Program-made: the position numbers and the translations under genes
Assembly (NCBI RefSeq): GCF_026967795.1
Contig: NZ_JAPVBH010000001.1
Location: 62,001-126,000 of the forward strand
DNA length: 64,000 nt
DNA from: Modestobacter sp. VKM Ac-2986
GTDB lineage: Bacteria; Actinomycetota; Actinomycetes; Mycobacteriales; Geodermatophilaceae
Direction of reading: 5' to 3'
The notes under the pieces: generated by a model
What the model was told of the DNA's origin: nothing
Database searches by the model: none
Seen by the model: the letters and a program-made list of their open reading frames with translations, nothing else
Shown: positions 7,662 through 16,350 of the stretch, in pieces
Layout: every line of letters starts with the position of its first letter
How positions within the stretch are numbered: position 1 is the first letter of the stretch

Positions 7662-9929
7662 GTGCCGAGCGAGGAGCAGGCCGGGGGCCCTTCCGCAGGT
7701 CCGGTCGACCCGCGCCGGGACCGGCTGACCGCCGCCCAGCGCGACGCCCGGGCGGACGTGCTGGCCCAGGCCACCTCGGCCGCCGCCACCGGGCCCGGGG
7801 ACGCGGGGACGCTGCCCGCCGTCCTGGGCGGGTCCGTGGTCGCCGTGCTGCTGGTCGACCGGCGCGACGGGACGGTGACCTTCGCGAACCGGGCCGCGAT
7901 CGCCCTGGCCGGTGACATCGGGCTGCCCGTCGGCCTCGACGCCTGGGCGGCCGCGGCCGGCCTGACCGACGCCTCCGGCGGCGCCCTGGACGGCGCCGAC
8001 GCCCCGCTGTCGCGCATCACCCGGGGGCTGCCGGTCGACGGCGAACCGGTGCGGCTGCCCGGCGTGCACCCGGCCGCGGGCGCCGATCCGGAGCTGCTGT
8101 CGATCACCGGCCTGCCGCTGGACCGCGACCCGGCGCCACCCGGCGCCGACCAGCACGCCCACCGGGACCTCTCGCTGGTGGTGCTGCTCCCGCTCGACGG
8201 CGGCGGGCCCGCCGGGGCACCGGTGGCGCGGGACACCGACGAGGAGCTGCGCCGGCTGCAGGAGCAGGCGATCCAGGCCACCGAGGTCTGCTTCACCATC
8301 GCCGACGCCCGCCGCCCCGACAACCCGCTCGTCTGGGTCAACCCGGCGTTCACCGCGGTGACCGGCTACCCCGCGGACCGGGCGATCGGCTTCAACTGCC
8401 GCTTCCTGCAGGGCCCGGACACCGACCCGGACGCGGTGACCGCCGTCCGCGAGGCGGTCGCGGCCGGGCGTCAGGAGACGGTGACGCTGCTGAACTACCG
8501 GGCCGACGGGTCCACGTTCTGGAACCAGCTGACCCTGACGCCGATCTTCGACGGCGCCGGCGAGCTGGCCAGTTTCGTCGGGGTGCAGCACGACGTGAGC
8601 ACCCAGGTCCGGCTGGAGCACCAGCGTGAGGCCGCGCTGCAGGCGGAGCGGCAGGCCCGGCAGACCGCCGAGACCGCCCGCCGGCGGCTGCAGCTGATGA
8701 GCGAGGCGTCGGCGACGCTGACCGGCACGCTGGACGTCGACGACCTCATGCAGCGCATCGCCGAGCTGTGCGTGCCCACCCTGGCCGACTCGGTGTTCAT
8801 CGCCCGGCTGGGCAGCGACGACGTCGTCACCTCCACCGTGCTCCGGCACCGGGACGGCCTGGACGACGAGCTCTCCCGGCTGGGCAGGAGGGTCACCGGC
8901 CGCCCGCTGACACCGCACTCCCCCGCGGCCGACTCGCTGCGCAGCGGGGGCGCCACCGTGGTCCCGGACGTGTCCGCGGCCGACGCCCGGGCGCGCTACC
9001 CCGACTCCGCCGTCCACCAGCTCATCGACCAGCTCGCCATCGGGTCCCTCGTCGCCCTGCCCCTGCAGGCGCGGGACGCCACCCTGGGGGTGCTGGTGCT
9101 CACCAGCGCCCGCACCGGCGCCTTCGACCGCGACGCCGTGGAGCTGCTCAGCGACCTGGCCGGCCGGGCCGGGCTGGCCCTGGACAACGCCCGGCTCTAC
9201 CAGGGGCAGCGTTCGGTCGCCGAGGCCCTGCAGCGCGCGCTGCTGCCCACCCTCCCCGACCTGCCCGACGTCCAGGCCGCGGCCCGGTACGAGTCGGCGT
9301 CCGCCGCCGCGGCCGTGGGCGGGGACTTCTACGACCTGCTGCCCCTGCCCGACGGCAGCATCGGGATCAGCATCGGCGACGTCGCCGGCCACGACGTCGA
9401 CGCGGCGGCCACCATGGGCCAGCTCCGCGGCCTGCTGCGGGCCAGCGCCCACGACGCCACCCGCCCCGACCCCGCCGACGTGCTGGCCCGCGTCGACGAG
9501 CTGATGGACGTGCTCTCGGTCCCGGGGCTGGCCACCCTGACGCACGTGCACGCCCACCGGCCCACGGGCGGGAAGGACCGGTGGCGGCTGGAGGTCGCCA
9601 ACGCCGGGCACCCGCCGCTGGTCCTGCGCCACCCCGACGGCACCGTCCACCTGCTGGACGACGTCCACGGGCTGATCCTCGGCGTCGACGCGACCACGAC
9701 CCGCGCCTCGGCCACGGTCTGGGCACCGCGCGGGAGCACGCTGGTCGCCTACACCGACGGCCTCATCGAACGCCACGACCAGTACCTCGACCAGGGGATC
9801 GACCGGCTCCTGGCCACCCTCACCGCACAGCCGGACGACGCCGACCCCGCGGACCTGTGCGACGTGCTCATGCGGCTGGCCGACACGCCCTCCGACGACG
9901 TCGCCGTCATCTGCGTGCGACTGCACTGA
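7662..9929 (+). CDS. Blue-light-type LOV photoreceptor phosphatase (PAS-LOV-GAF-PP2C)
   Basis: A 755-residue soluble signalling protein. Domains in order: a PAS-like region (about 50-190), a LOV domain (about 205-320), a coiled coil, a GAF domain (about 355-510) and a SpoIIE/RsbU-type PP2C phosphatase (about 520-750). The LOV domain has the photoactive motif GFNCRFLQG with Cys246, the FMN contacts NYRADGSTFWNQL, and the flipping Gln in FVGVQHDVS, so it should form the flavin-cysteinyl adduct. The phosphatase has GGDFYDLL, GDVAGHD, NAGHPPLVL, YTDGLIE and SDDVAVI, including metal-binding Asp residues. GTG 7662 is chosen because GGAGG lies 7 bases upstream; ATG 7632 is an alternative without such a site. 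It likely dephosphorylates a STAS anti-anti-sigma factor under blue light. Confidence 0.9.
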   Translation: MPSEEQAGGPSAGPVDPRRDRLTAAQRDARADVLAQATSAAATGPGDAGTLPAVLGGSVVAVLLVDRRDGTVTFANRAAIALAGDIGLPVGLDAWAAAAGLTDASGGALDGADAPLSRITRGLPVDGEPVRLPGVHPAAGADPELLSITGLPLDRDPAPPGADQHAHRDLSLVVLLPLDGGGPAGAPVARDTDEELRRLQEQAIQATEVCFTIADARRPDNPLVWVNPAFTAVTGYPADRAIGFNCRFLQGPDTDPDAVTAVREAVAAGRQETVTLLNYRADGSTFWNQLTLTPIFDGAGELASFVGVQHDVSTQVRLEHQREAALQAERQARQTAETARRRLQLMSEASATLTGTLDVDDLMQRIAELCVPTLADSVFIARLGSDDVVTSTVLRHRDGLDDELSRLGRRVTGRPLTPHSPAADSLRSGGATVVPDVSAADARARYPDSAVHQLIDQLAIGSLVALPLQARDATLGVLVLTSARTGAFDRDAVELLSDLAGRAGLALDNARLYQGQRSVAEALQRALLPTLPDLPDVQAAARYESASAAAAVGGDFYDLLPLPDGSIGISIGDVAGHDVDAAATMGQLRGLLRASAHDATRPDPADVLARVDELMDVLSVPGLATLTHVHAHRPTGGKDRWRLEVANAGHPPLVLRHPDGTVHLLDDVHGLILGVDATTTRASATVWAPRGSTLVAYTDGLIERHDQYLDQGIDRLLATLTAQPDDADPADLCDVLMRLADTPSDDVAVICVRLH

Positions 9930-10016
9930 CCCCGGCGCCCGGTCACGCCTCGGCGGGGGGCGACCGCTCCCGGCCGGCCCGGTTGCGCAGCCGCCGATCC
10001 GGGCAGAGGGCTGATC

Positions 10017-10220
10017 ATGTGGCTCTTCCTCACCCGCCGGTTCCGCACCTGGGTCCTGCTCACCTTCATCGTCCCGATCGCCAGCGGCCTGCTCCGCAAG
10101 CTCGGCCAGACCCTCGAGCGGCGCAACGGGCCCACCTCGGTGAGCAAGGGGCTGCTCAAGGCGGGCGCCCTCGGTGACCGCACGCGCGACCGGCTGCGCG
10201 GCGGCCGCAAGCGCCGTTGA
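10017..10220 (+). CDS. Small basic membrane protein, unknown function
   Basis: A 67-residue protein with one hydrophobic segment (about residues 10-25, TWVLLTFIVPIASGLL) and an arginine/lysine-rich C-terminus ending RGGRKRR. GAGGG about 8 bases upstream serves ATG 10017. Its third-position GC content looks coding. It ends two bases before the hydrolase start, suggesting a shared transcript. I do not recognise a function. Confidence 0.65.
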   Translation: MWLFLTRRFRTWVLLTFIVPIASGLLRKLGQTLERRNGPTSVSKGLLKAGALGDRTRDRLRGGRKRR

Positions 10221-10221
10221 G

Positions 10222-10950
10222 GTGACGGACCCCGTCACCCCCGACGCCGACCGGCCCGCACCGCGCCGGCCCGCGCTCGAGCAGCGTGCCGCCACCGGGG
10301 AGACCCGGGGCATCGCCCTGTTCTGTCACGGCGGCACGGTCGCCAGCATCGAACCGCCCAAGGAGCGGGCGCTGTCGCTGGTGCGGATGCGCGCCATCGA
10401 GACCTACGTGCACGCGGCCACCGCCGAGCGCGGCATCGCCACCGCCCTGCTCCGCTACCGCGTGGCCGGGTGGAACGGTGAGGCCGCCGACGCGCACGCC
10501 GACGTCCGCTGGGCGATCGGGCAGCTGCGTGAGCAGCACGGCACCGACGTCCCGATCGTGCTGGTCGGGCACTCGATGGGCGGCCGGGCCGCGCTGCGCG
10601 CCGGCGGCGAGCCATCGGTCACCGCGGTCTGCGCCCTGGCCCCCTGGACGCCGCCCGGTGAGCCGGTGATGCACCTGCGCGACCAGACGGTGGCCATCCT
10701 GCACGGCCGGGGCGACCGCTGGGTGCCCGCCCGGCTGTCGGCCGAGTTCGCCGTGCGCGCCCGCCGCGCCGGCGCCCGGGTCGCCCGGTTCACCGTCGTC
10801 GGCGGGCACGGCATGGTCCGCCGCTCCGGTGCCTGGCACGCCTTCGTCCGGGACGTCGTCCTGGCCGGCACCGGCCTGGAGCCGATGCGGCCCTCGATCG
10901 CCGAGGCGCTGCGCCAGCCGAGTCCGGAGGGTCTCGCCGTCCCGCTGTGA
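10222..10950 (+). CDS. Alpha/beta-fold hydrolase
   Basis: A 242-residue serine hydrolase. It shows the oxyanion-side strand IALFCHGG, the nucleophile elbow GHSMGG, an acidic residue in LHGRGDRWVP and a catalytic His in VVGGHGMVRR. GTG 10222 directly follows the small membrane protein; a GTG at 10174 would overlap that gene and is less likely. The substrate cannot be told from sequence. It converges on the ACC deaminase gene across a short hairpin. Confidence 0.8.
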   Translation: MTDPVTPDADRPAPRRPALEQRAATGETRGIALFCHGGTVASIEPPKERALSLVRMRAIETYVHAATAERGIATALLRYRVAGWNGEAADAHADVRWAIGQLREQHGTDVPIVLVGHSMGGRAALRAGGEPSVTAVCALAPWTPPGEPVMHLRDQTVAILHGRGDRWVPARLSAEFAVRARRAGARVARFTVVGGHGMVRRSGAWHAFVRDVVLAGTGLEPMRPSIAEALRQPSPEGLAVPL

Positions 10951-10956
10951 GGAGGG

Positions 10957-10986
10957 GCGCTGCCCAGCCGAGTGGCCGGGCAACGC
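10957..10986. terminator. Hairpin between convergent genes
   Basis: GCGCTGCCC at 10957-10965 pairs with GGGCAACGC at 10978-10986, with one mismatch, between the convergent hydrolase and ACC deaminase genes. There is no T-run. Confidence 0.4.
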
Positions 10987-10990
10987 TCAC

Positions 10991-12034
10991 TCAGGAGAAG
11001 AGCGCGCTGTAGCCGTTGAGGGCCGGCTGGCCGCCGAGGTGGGCGTAGAGCACGGTGGACGAGCGGTCGATCTCGCCGCGGCCGACCAGGTCGATCGTCG
11101 CGGCCATCGACTTCCCCTCGTAGACCGGGTCGGTGACCATGCCCTCGGTGCGCGCGGCCAGCTCCATCGCCGCGATCGTCGTCGCGTCCGGGATGCCGTA
11201 GATCCCGGCGTGGTACCGCTCGTCGAGCTCGACGTCGTCGAGGGTGAGCTCTCGTTCCACGCCGATCGCGGCCGCCGTCCGTTGCGCGATCCGCAGCACC
11301 TGGTCGCGGGTCTCGGTCGGCTTGGCGGAGGCGTCGATGCCCAGCACCCGGCGCGGCCGGGCACCGGCCTCCTCGAGCTGGGCGAAGCCGGCGACCATGC
11401 CGGCCTGGGTCGAGCCGGTCACCGAGCAGACGACGACGGTGTCGAAGAAGACGCCGAGCTCGGCCTCCTGCGCGGCGACCTCGTGCGCCCAGTTGGCGAA
11501 GCCGTGCCCGCCCAGCGGGTGGTCCGAGGCGCCGGCCGGGATCGGGTAGGGCTTGCCCCCGCGGTCGGTGATCTCGGCGAGCGCGGTCTCCCAGCTCTCC
11601 TTGAACCCGATGCCGAAGCCCGCCTTCACCAGCCGGACGTCGGCGCCGGCCAGCCGGGAGATGAGGATGTTGCCGACCTTGTCGTAGACGGCGTCGGGCC
11701 AGTCGACCCAGCTCTCCTGCACGAGCACGCACTTCAGCCCGACGTGCGCGGCGACGGCGGCGACCTGCCGGGTGTGGTTGCTCTGCACCCCGCCGATCGA
11801 GACGAGGGTGTCGCAGCCCTGGGCCAGGGCGTCGGCGACCAGGTACTCCAGCTTGCGGGTCTTGTTGCCGCCGTAGGCGATCCCGGAGTTCACGTCCTCG
11901 CGCTTGGCCCACACCGCGGCACCACCCAGGTGCGCGGTCAGCCGGTCGAGACGGTGCACCGGTGAGGGTCCGAACAGCAGCGGGTGGCGGGGGAAGTCCC
12001 CCAGGGAGGGCCGGGCGGGGTCAGGAACGCTCAT
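10991..12034 (-). CDS. acdS: 1-aminocyclopropane-1-carboxylate (ACC) deaminase
   Basis: A 347-residue PLP enzyme that splits ACC into 2-oxobutyrate and ammonia. It aligns almost end to end with Pseudomonas Acd[35 protein letters not shown] (PLP lysine in GGNKTRK), [19 protein letters not shown] and [11 protein letters not shown]. The Glu in YEGKS and the Leu in PALNGYS are the residues that distinguish true ACC deaminases from D-cysteine desulfhydrases. The gene overlaps its upstream GntR regulator by 14 bases, so the two are co-transcribed. This suggests plant association, where the enzyme lowers ethylene, or use of ACC as a nitrogen source. Confidence 0.93.
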   Translation of the reverse strand: MSVPDPARPSLGDFPRHPLLFGPSPVHRLDRLTAHLGGAAVWAKREDVNSGIAYGGNKTRKLEYLVADALAQGCDTLVSIGGVQSNHTRQVAAVAAHVGLKCVLVQESWVDWPDAVYDKVGNILISRLAGADVRLVKAGFGIGFKESWETALAEITDRGGKPYPIPAGASDHPLGGHGFANWAHEVAAQEAELGVFFDTVVVCSVTGSTQAGMVAGFAQLEEAGARPRRVLGIDASAKPTETRDQVLRIAQRTAAAIGVERELTLDDVELDERYHAGIYGIPDATTIAAMELAARTEGMVTDPVYEGKSMAATIDLVGRGEIDRSSTVLYAHLGGQPALNGYSALFS

Positions 12035-12689
12035 CGGGGGTCTCCTCCAGCTCGGACAGCAGGGCGGTCCAGATCTCGGTCGTGGTGGACACGGCGGCGG
12101 CGACGTCGCCGTTCGCGCAGGCGCTGATCAGTCGCTCGTGCAGGACGACGGACCCGTGGCCGTGCGCCGCCGCGAAGCGCTGCCGCTCCAGCCGCCGGAC
12201 GGCGGGGGTGAAGCGGTCGATCGTGGCCCGCACGGCGCCGTTGCCGCAGCGGGCCAGCAGGACCTCGTGCAGCTCGTCGTCGGCGGCCAGCGCGGTGTCG
12301 AGGTCACCGGTGGCCACGGCGACGGCGAACCGCCGGTTGGCCGCCCGCATCGCGGTGACGTCCGCGGCGGTCACCGCGGGAGCCGCCTCGGCGACGGCGA
12401 GCTCGTGCATCGCCCGGACCACCACCGCGGCGTCGCGCACCTGCCGCAGGACCAGCGGGGTGACCCGGGTGTGGCTCTGCGGCTTGCTCTCCACCAGGCC
12501 CTCGTCGGCCAGCCGGGCCAGGGCCGTGCGCACCGGGGCGACCGAGAGGCCCAGCCGGCCGGCCAGCGCGCTGTCCTTGACCACCGAGCCGGGCGGCAGC
12601 TCACCGCTGAGGATCGCCGACCGGATGAGGGTCACCGCCTGGTCGCGCAGCAGCACGCGGGAGACGGGTTCGATCGGCACAACTGACAT
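12021..12689 (-). CDS. GntR-family (FadR/FCD type) transcriptional regulator
   Basis: A 222-residue regulator. A winged helix at about residues 10-75 ([29 protein letters not shown]) is followed by an all-helical FCD ligand domain rich in His/Asp residues. It is first in a two-gene operon with acdS. The palindrome CTGACATGTCAG touches its ATG, which fits autoregulation. GntR-type regulators have been reported next to acdS in actinobacteria, unlike the Lrp-type AcdR of proteobacteria. Ligand is inferred to be ACC or a product. Confidence 0.88.
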   Translation of the reverse strand: MSVVPIEPVSRVLLRDQAVTLIRSAILSGELPPGSVVKDSALAGRLGLSVAPVRTALARLADEGLVESKPQSHTRVTPLVLRQVRDAAVVVRAMHELAVAEAAPAVTAADVTAMRAANRRFAVAVATGDLDTALAADDELHEVLLARCGNGAVRATIDRFTPAVRRLERQRFAAAHGHGSVVLHERLISACANGDVAAAVSTTTEIWTALLSELEETPDERS

Positions 12690-12701
12690 CTGACATGTCA
12701 G
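12690..12701. promoter_or_regulatory. GntR operator candidate at the acd operon
   Basis: CTGACATGTCAG, a perfect 12-base palindrome with TGTCA half-sites, begins directly upstream of the GntR start codon. The same palindrome, two bases longer, recurs at 16252-16265. Confidence 0.65.
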
Positions 12702-12727
12702 TTGGCCGTCGTGTCAAGGCCACGCAC

Positions 12728-12767
12728 GACAGCAGGGGCGGGGACCGCGGTCCCCACCCCTGCTGTC
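12728..12767. terminator. Strong hairpin downstream of the cytosine permease gene
   Basis: Bases 12728-12746 pair with 12749-12767 (11 pairs, one C-A mismatch, 7 pairs). The hairpin lies between the codB-like stop and the GntR promoter on the minus strand and probably ends the cytosine operon transcript. No T-run is present. Confidence 0.7.
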
Positions 12768-12787
12768 CGTCCCGTGCCGCAGTCGGC

Positions 12788-14083
12788 TCAGCCGACGGGA
12801 GCCGGGCGCCGTCCGCGCTGCACCAGGAGCACCCCGGCGACCGCCACCAGCACGCCGATCACCGGCGGGATGCCCCACTCGGCCTCGTTGCTCGCCCAGG
12901 CGGCGAGCGAGGCGACGACGTAGACGCCGACGTTGCGCCACTCGACGCCGGGCAGCAGCGCGGTGTCACCGGACATGCCACCGCGCCACCGGGCCAGGAA
13001 GTCGCCGATCACCACGCCGCCGAGCGGCGGGATCAGGATGCCCAGCCACACCAGGTAGTCGATGAGGTTGTCGTAGATGCCGGTGACGGCCAGCAGCGTG
13101 CCCAGGACGACGCCGCCCACGACGAAGGGCTTCTTCGACCGGGAGTCGGCGATCTCAGCGCCGGCCACGCCGAAGTTGTAGGCCGTGTTGTCGTTCGTCG
13201 TCCAGAGGTTGGCGACCAGGAAGACCAGCCCCCACCCGACCAGCCCGAGCTGGTAGAGCACCAGCACGAAGTCGCCCTCGCCGAAGGCCAGCGCGCCGAT
13301 CGAGCCGAAGCCCAGCATCAGCAGCTCACCGAGGAAGAAGGCCACCAGGCAGGCCCAGAGACCGGCCGACGGGGTGCGCGCGAAGCGGGTCCAGTTCGGG
13401 ACCTGCGTGCCGCCGGAGGCGAAGGTGCCGACGACGATCGTCACCGCGACCGCCACGGTCATCGACTCGGTCGGCACGATGGCCGCCAACCCGCTCCAGC
13501 CGCCCACCTCCTGCAGCGACCGCCAGGTGACCCACCCGGCGAGCACCAGCAGCAGTGGGACCGAGACCAGCGACAGCGCGTACATGCCGCGGTAGCCGAA
13601 GTACGCGGTCGCGCCCATCACCGCGCCGCCGACCACCATCAGCGCGACCTCCGGCCCGCGGCCCTCCCAGCCCAGGGCGCTGGCGGTGAGCTGGGCGAGG
13701 GTGGCGACGGTGACGCCGTACCAGCCGATCTGGGTGCCGCCCAGCAGCAGCGAGGCGAGCTTCGAGCCACGGGTGCCGAGGGTGTAACGGCACATCATCA
13801 CGGTGGTCAGCCCGGTCCGGGCGCCGATGCCCCCGATCACGGCGACGTAGACGCCCAGGACCGCGCTGCCCAGGAGCAGCACCCAGACCAGGCTGCCGGC
13901 GGTGAAGGCCGCCCCGATCTGCGCGCCGGCCAGCATCGTCGGGGTGAAGAAGGTGAAGCCCAGCAGCACCACGGACAGGGAGAACAGTGACTGCCGCGCG
14001 GACGCGGGCACCGGGTCGATGGGGTAGTCCGGGTCGACGGCACCGGCCGGGGCCCCGGCCTGGTTGCTCGTGCTGGTGCTCAT
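12788..14083 (-). CDS. codB: Cytosine/purine permease, NCS1 family (CodB type)
   Basis: A 431-residue membrane transporter with about 12 hydrophobic segments and a proline-rich cytoplasmic N-terminus. Typical NCS1 stretches include FTFFTPTMLAGAQIGAAF, CRYTLGTRGSKLASLLLG and TTNDNTAYNFGVAGAEI. The start at 14083 has GGAGG 8 bases upstream and overlaps the deaminase stop as ATGA. Import of cytosine coupled to the deaminase encoded just upstream is the obvious role; other nucleobases remain possible. Confidence 0.88.
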   Translation of the reverse strand: MSTSTSNQAGAPAGAVDPDYPIDPVPASARQSLFSLSVVLLGFTFFTPTMLAGAQIGAAFTAGSLVWVLLLGSAVLGVYVAVIGGIGARTGLTTVMMCRYTLGTRGSKLASLLLGGTQIGWYGVTVATLAQLTASALGWEGRGPEVALMVVGGAVMGATAYFGYRGMYALSLVSVPLLLVLAGWVTWRSLQEVGGWSGLAAIVPTESMTVAVAVTIVVGTFASGGTQVPNWTRFARTPSAGLWACLVAFFLGELLMLGFGSIGALAFGEGDFVLVLYQLGLVGWGLVFLVANLWTTNDNTAYNFGVAGAEIADSRSKKPFVVGGVVLGTLLAVTGIYDNLIDYLVWLGILIPPLGGVVIGDFLARWRGGMSGDTALLPGVEWRNVGVYVVASLAAWASNEAEWGIPPVIGVLVAVAGVLLVQRGRRPAPVG

Positions 14084-14568
14084 CGGCCGGCCTCCGACGG
14101 GACGACGTCCTCGCCGATGTCCTCGTTCCACACCGCGGGCTCGGCGGCGATGAACTCGGTCATCAGCTCGGTGCAGGCCGGGTCGTCGAGGACGACGACC
14201 TCCACCCCGTGCTCGGCGAGCCAGTCGTGCCCGCCGGAGAAGCTCTGCGCCTCACCGATCACCAGCCGGGTGATGCCGAACTGGCGCACCAGCCCGCTGC
14301 AGTACCAGCAGGGCGACAGCGTGGTCACCATCGTGGCGCCGCGGTAGGAGGGGCGGCGCCCGGCCGCGCGGAACGCCGCCGTCTCGGCGTGCACGGACGG
14401 GTCGCCGTCCTGCACGCGCCGGTTGTGGCCGCGGCCCCAGACGGTGCCGTCCGGGCCGATCAGCGCGGCACCGATGGGCACGCCGCCGGTGGCGAGCCCG
14501 GCCCGGGCCTCCGCCAGGGCCACCTCCAGCCACGCGCGGTCCTGGTCCTGCTGCCGGGGGTCGGTCAT
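14080..14568 (-). CDS. Cytosine deaminase, yeast Fcy1-like CDA fold
   Basis: A 162-residue zinc deaminase converting cytosine to uracil and ammonia. Zinc and catalytic residues are seen in HAETAAF and SPCWYCSGLV. The C-terminus AVWNEDIGED matches the distinctive end of yeast Fcy1 rather than the amidohydrolase-type E. coli CodA. ATG 14568 has GAGGAGG upstream. It forms an operon with a CodB-type permease and is divergent from a PucR regulator, so it serves nucleobase salvage or nitrogen supply. Guanine deaminase is a less likely alternative. Confidence 0.85.
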   Translation of the reverse strand: MTDPRQQDQDRAWLEVALAEARAGLATGGVPIGAALIGPDGTVWGRGHNRRVQDGDPSVHAETAAFRAAGRRPSYRGATMVTTLSPCWYCSGLVRQFGITRLVIGEAQSFSGGHDWLAEHGVEVVVLDDPACTELMTEFIAAEPAVWNEDIGEDVVPSEAGR

Positions 14569-14715
14569 GGGTGCCTCCTCGGGTGCTGCACACCTCCGCG
14601 GGTGCGGGTTGCGCCTGAGGGGAGCGTTGCTGAACAGCAGGGGGTGGGCAATGAGCACCCCGTCAGGGATCATCGCCCCGGTCCAGGACGTCCTGTCCGG
14701 CCGGGAGGGGACGTC
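14569..14715. promoter_or_regulatory. Divergent promoter region, cytosine operon / PucR gene
   Basis: 147 bases separate the divergent deaminase and PucR genes. They contain the inverted repeat TGCTGAACAGCA (14628-14639), followed by GGGTGGGCAATGAGCACCC. These are candidate binding sites for the adjacent PucR regulator. No promoter hexamers can be assigned with confidence. Confidence 0.4.
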
Positions 14716-16248
14716 GTGGCGCTGACGCTGGCCGAGTTCCTGCTGCTCCCCTCGGTCCGGCAGGCCCGGCCCGAGGTCGCCGTCGCACCGGCCCAGCTCG
14801 GCACCGCCGTCCGCTGGGTGCACTCCAGCGAGATCTACGAGATCGGCCCGCTGCTGTCGGCCGGGGACCTGCTGCTCACCACCGGACTCGGCCTGGCCGG
14901 GGTGGACGCCGGGGCACGACGGCACTGGGTCCGCGAGCTGGCGGCCCGGCGGGTGGCCGCGGTGGCGATGGAGCTGGGCCGGTCGCTGACCGACCTGCCG
15001 GACGAGATCCTCGACGAGGCCACCCGGCACGGCCTGCCGCTGTACGTGCTGCGCCAGGTCGTGCCCTTCATCCGCATCTCCGAGGAGGCCAACGGCGCGA
15101 TCCTGCACGCGGAGGCGCCCCGGCTGCGGATGGCCGACCACGTGGTCCACCAGGTGCACCAGGCGCTCGCGGCCGGCGGGGGGACCCCCGCCGTGGTGTC
15201 CTGCGCCGCGGCCGCGACCGGCGGCCCGGCCGCGCTGGTCACCCGGTCGGGCCAGGTGGTCGCCGCTGCCGGGCTGGGCGACCAGCGGGCCACCGAGCGG
15301 CTGCTCCGCCGGCCCGCAGCGAGTTCCCCGGTGCGGATCTGGGACGTCGACTGGGGGCAGGTCCTCCTCGGCCCCGGCCCGGCCACCGACCTGCCCGGGC
15401 TCCGGGTGCTGGCCGCGCGGCTGGCCAGCGTCGCGGCGGTGGCGGTCGGCCAGTCGGGGACGGGGTCGCCGGGGGACCTCGCGGCGCCCCTGCTGGCCGA
15501 CCTCCTCGCCGACGCCGTGCCCGGGGCCCGGGAGCTGCTGGTCCGCGCCGGCCTGGCGCGCTTCCACCCCTCGCCGGACGCGCGGGTGCTGGGCATCGCC
15601 GCCTCGGCCCCCGATCCCCGGCAGGTGCTGGCGACCTGGGCCCACCTGGCGCAGACCCACGGCCTGGAGCTGCTCGCCGACCGGGTCCGCGGCGAGGCCG
15701 TCGGGCTGGTCGCCGTCCCGCCGGCGCCGGACCGCCCGGACCCGGCCGGGTGGCTGGCGGCGGTGCTCCCCTCCGCCGGGGCGGTCACCACGGTCGGTCC
15801 CGAGGTCCCGGTGGCCGACGCCGGCAGGTCGCTGCGGGAGGCGCACGACGCGCTGCCGGTGGCCACGCTGCTCGGACGCGGGACCGCGGCCACCCGCGAC
15901 CTGACGCTGCTGCGGCTGCTGGGCCGGCTGGACGACGGCGCGCTGGCCGTCCTGGTGGACGACGCACTGGCGCCGCTGCTGGCCTGGGACGCAGCGCACG
16001 GCAGCGACCTGGTGCAGACGCTCGCCGTCCACCTCCGGCACGGCGGGAGCAGGACCCGGACCGCCGAGGCGCTGCACGTGCAACGCCAGTCGCTCTACCA
16101 GCGGCTGGCCCGCATCGAGTCGCTCCTGGGGCGCCCGGTCGACGACCCGACGTCCCACGAGCACCTGGTGGTGGCCACCAGTGCCCGTGCCCTGCTCGAC
16201 GCCCGAGCCGCCCAGCAGCGCCCCCGGCGCCGCCGGCCGGGCGGCTGA
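14716..16248 (+). CDS. PucR-family transcriptional regulator
   Basis: A 510-residue regulator. The N-terminal PucR purine-catabolism domain (about residues 5-125, TLAEFLLLPSVRQARPEVAV and GDLLLTTGLGL) is followed by a GGDEF-like middle region. A C-terminal helix-turn-helix of the PucR/CdaR type (about 430-490, TRTAEALHVQRQSLYQRLARI) completes it. GTG 14716 is chosen for its GGGAGGGG 6 bases upstream; the open frame further upstream lies in the divergent promoter region. It is divergent from the cytosine deaminase/permease operon and probably senses a nucleobase. Confidence 0.88.
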   Translation: MALTLAEFLLLPSVRQARPEVAVAPAQLGTAVRWVHSSEIYEIGPLLSAGDLLLTTGLGLAGVDAGARRHWVRELAARRVAAVAMELGRSLTDLPDEILDEATRHGLPLYVLRQVVPFIRISEEANGAILHAEAPRLRMADHVVHQVHQALAAGGGTPAVVSCAAAATGGPAALVTRSGQVVAAAGLGDQRATERLLRRPAASSPVRIWDVDWGQVLLGPGPATDLPGLRVLAARLASVAAVAVGQSGTGSPGDLAAPLLADLLADAVPGARELLVRAGLARFHPSPDARVLGIAASAPDPRQVLATWAHLAQTHGLELLADRVRGEAVGLVAVPPAPDRPDPAGWLAAVLPSAGAVTTVGPEVPVADAGRSLREAHDALPVATLLGRGTAATRDLTLLRLLGRLDDGALAVLVDDALAPLLAWDAAHGSDLVQTLAVHLRHGGSRTRTAEALHVQRQSLYQRLARIESLLGRPVDDPTSHEHLVVATSARALLDARAAQQRPRRRRPGG

Positions 16249-16251
16249 CGT

Positions 16252-16265
16252 ACTGACATGTCAGT
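16252..16265. promoter_or_regulatory. Second TGACATGTCA palindrome, upstream of the rhodanese gene
   Basis: ACTGACATGTCAGT is a perfect 14-base palindrome between the PucR stop and the rhodanese gene. It contains the full 12-base palindrome at the acd operon regulator start, so the same GntR protein may bind both. Confidence 0.6.
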
Positions 16266-16350
16266 CGGCGTCGCGCCCTGGCCGTTTCCTTGCGGAGGAC
16301 GGCGGTCGGGAGCCTCGCCACGACTCCGGGCAGCTCGCACGATGGGCGGC

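Noticed and set aside
10174-10221. Upstream GTG start for the alpha/beta hydrolase
   Set aside because: It would overlap the small membrane protein gene and adds a non-homologous leader; GTG 10222 fits better.
7203-10313. A 1,036-codon open frame on the minus strand
   Set aside because: Antisense shadow of the LOV phosphatase; no recognisable domain.
16258-16350. ATG inside the TGACATGTCA palindrome as rhodanese start
   Set aside because: The added 31 residues do not belong to the rhodanese fold, and the palindrome is better explained as an operator.
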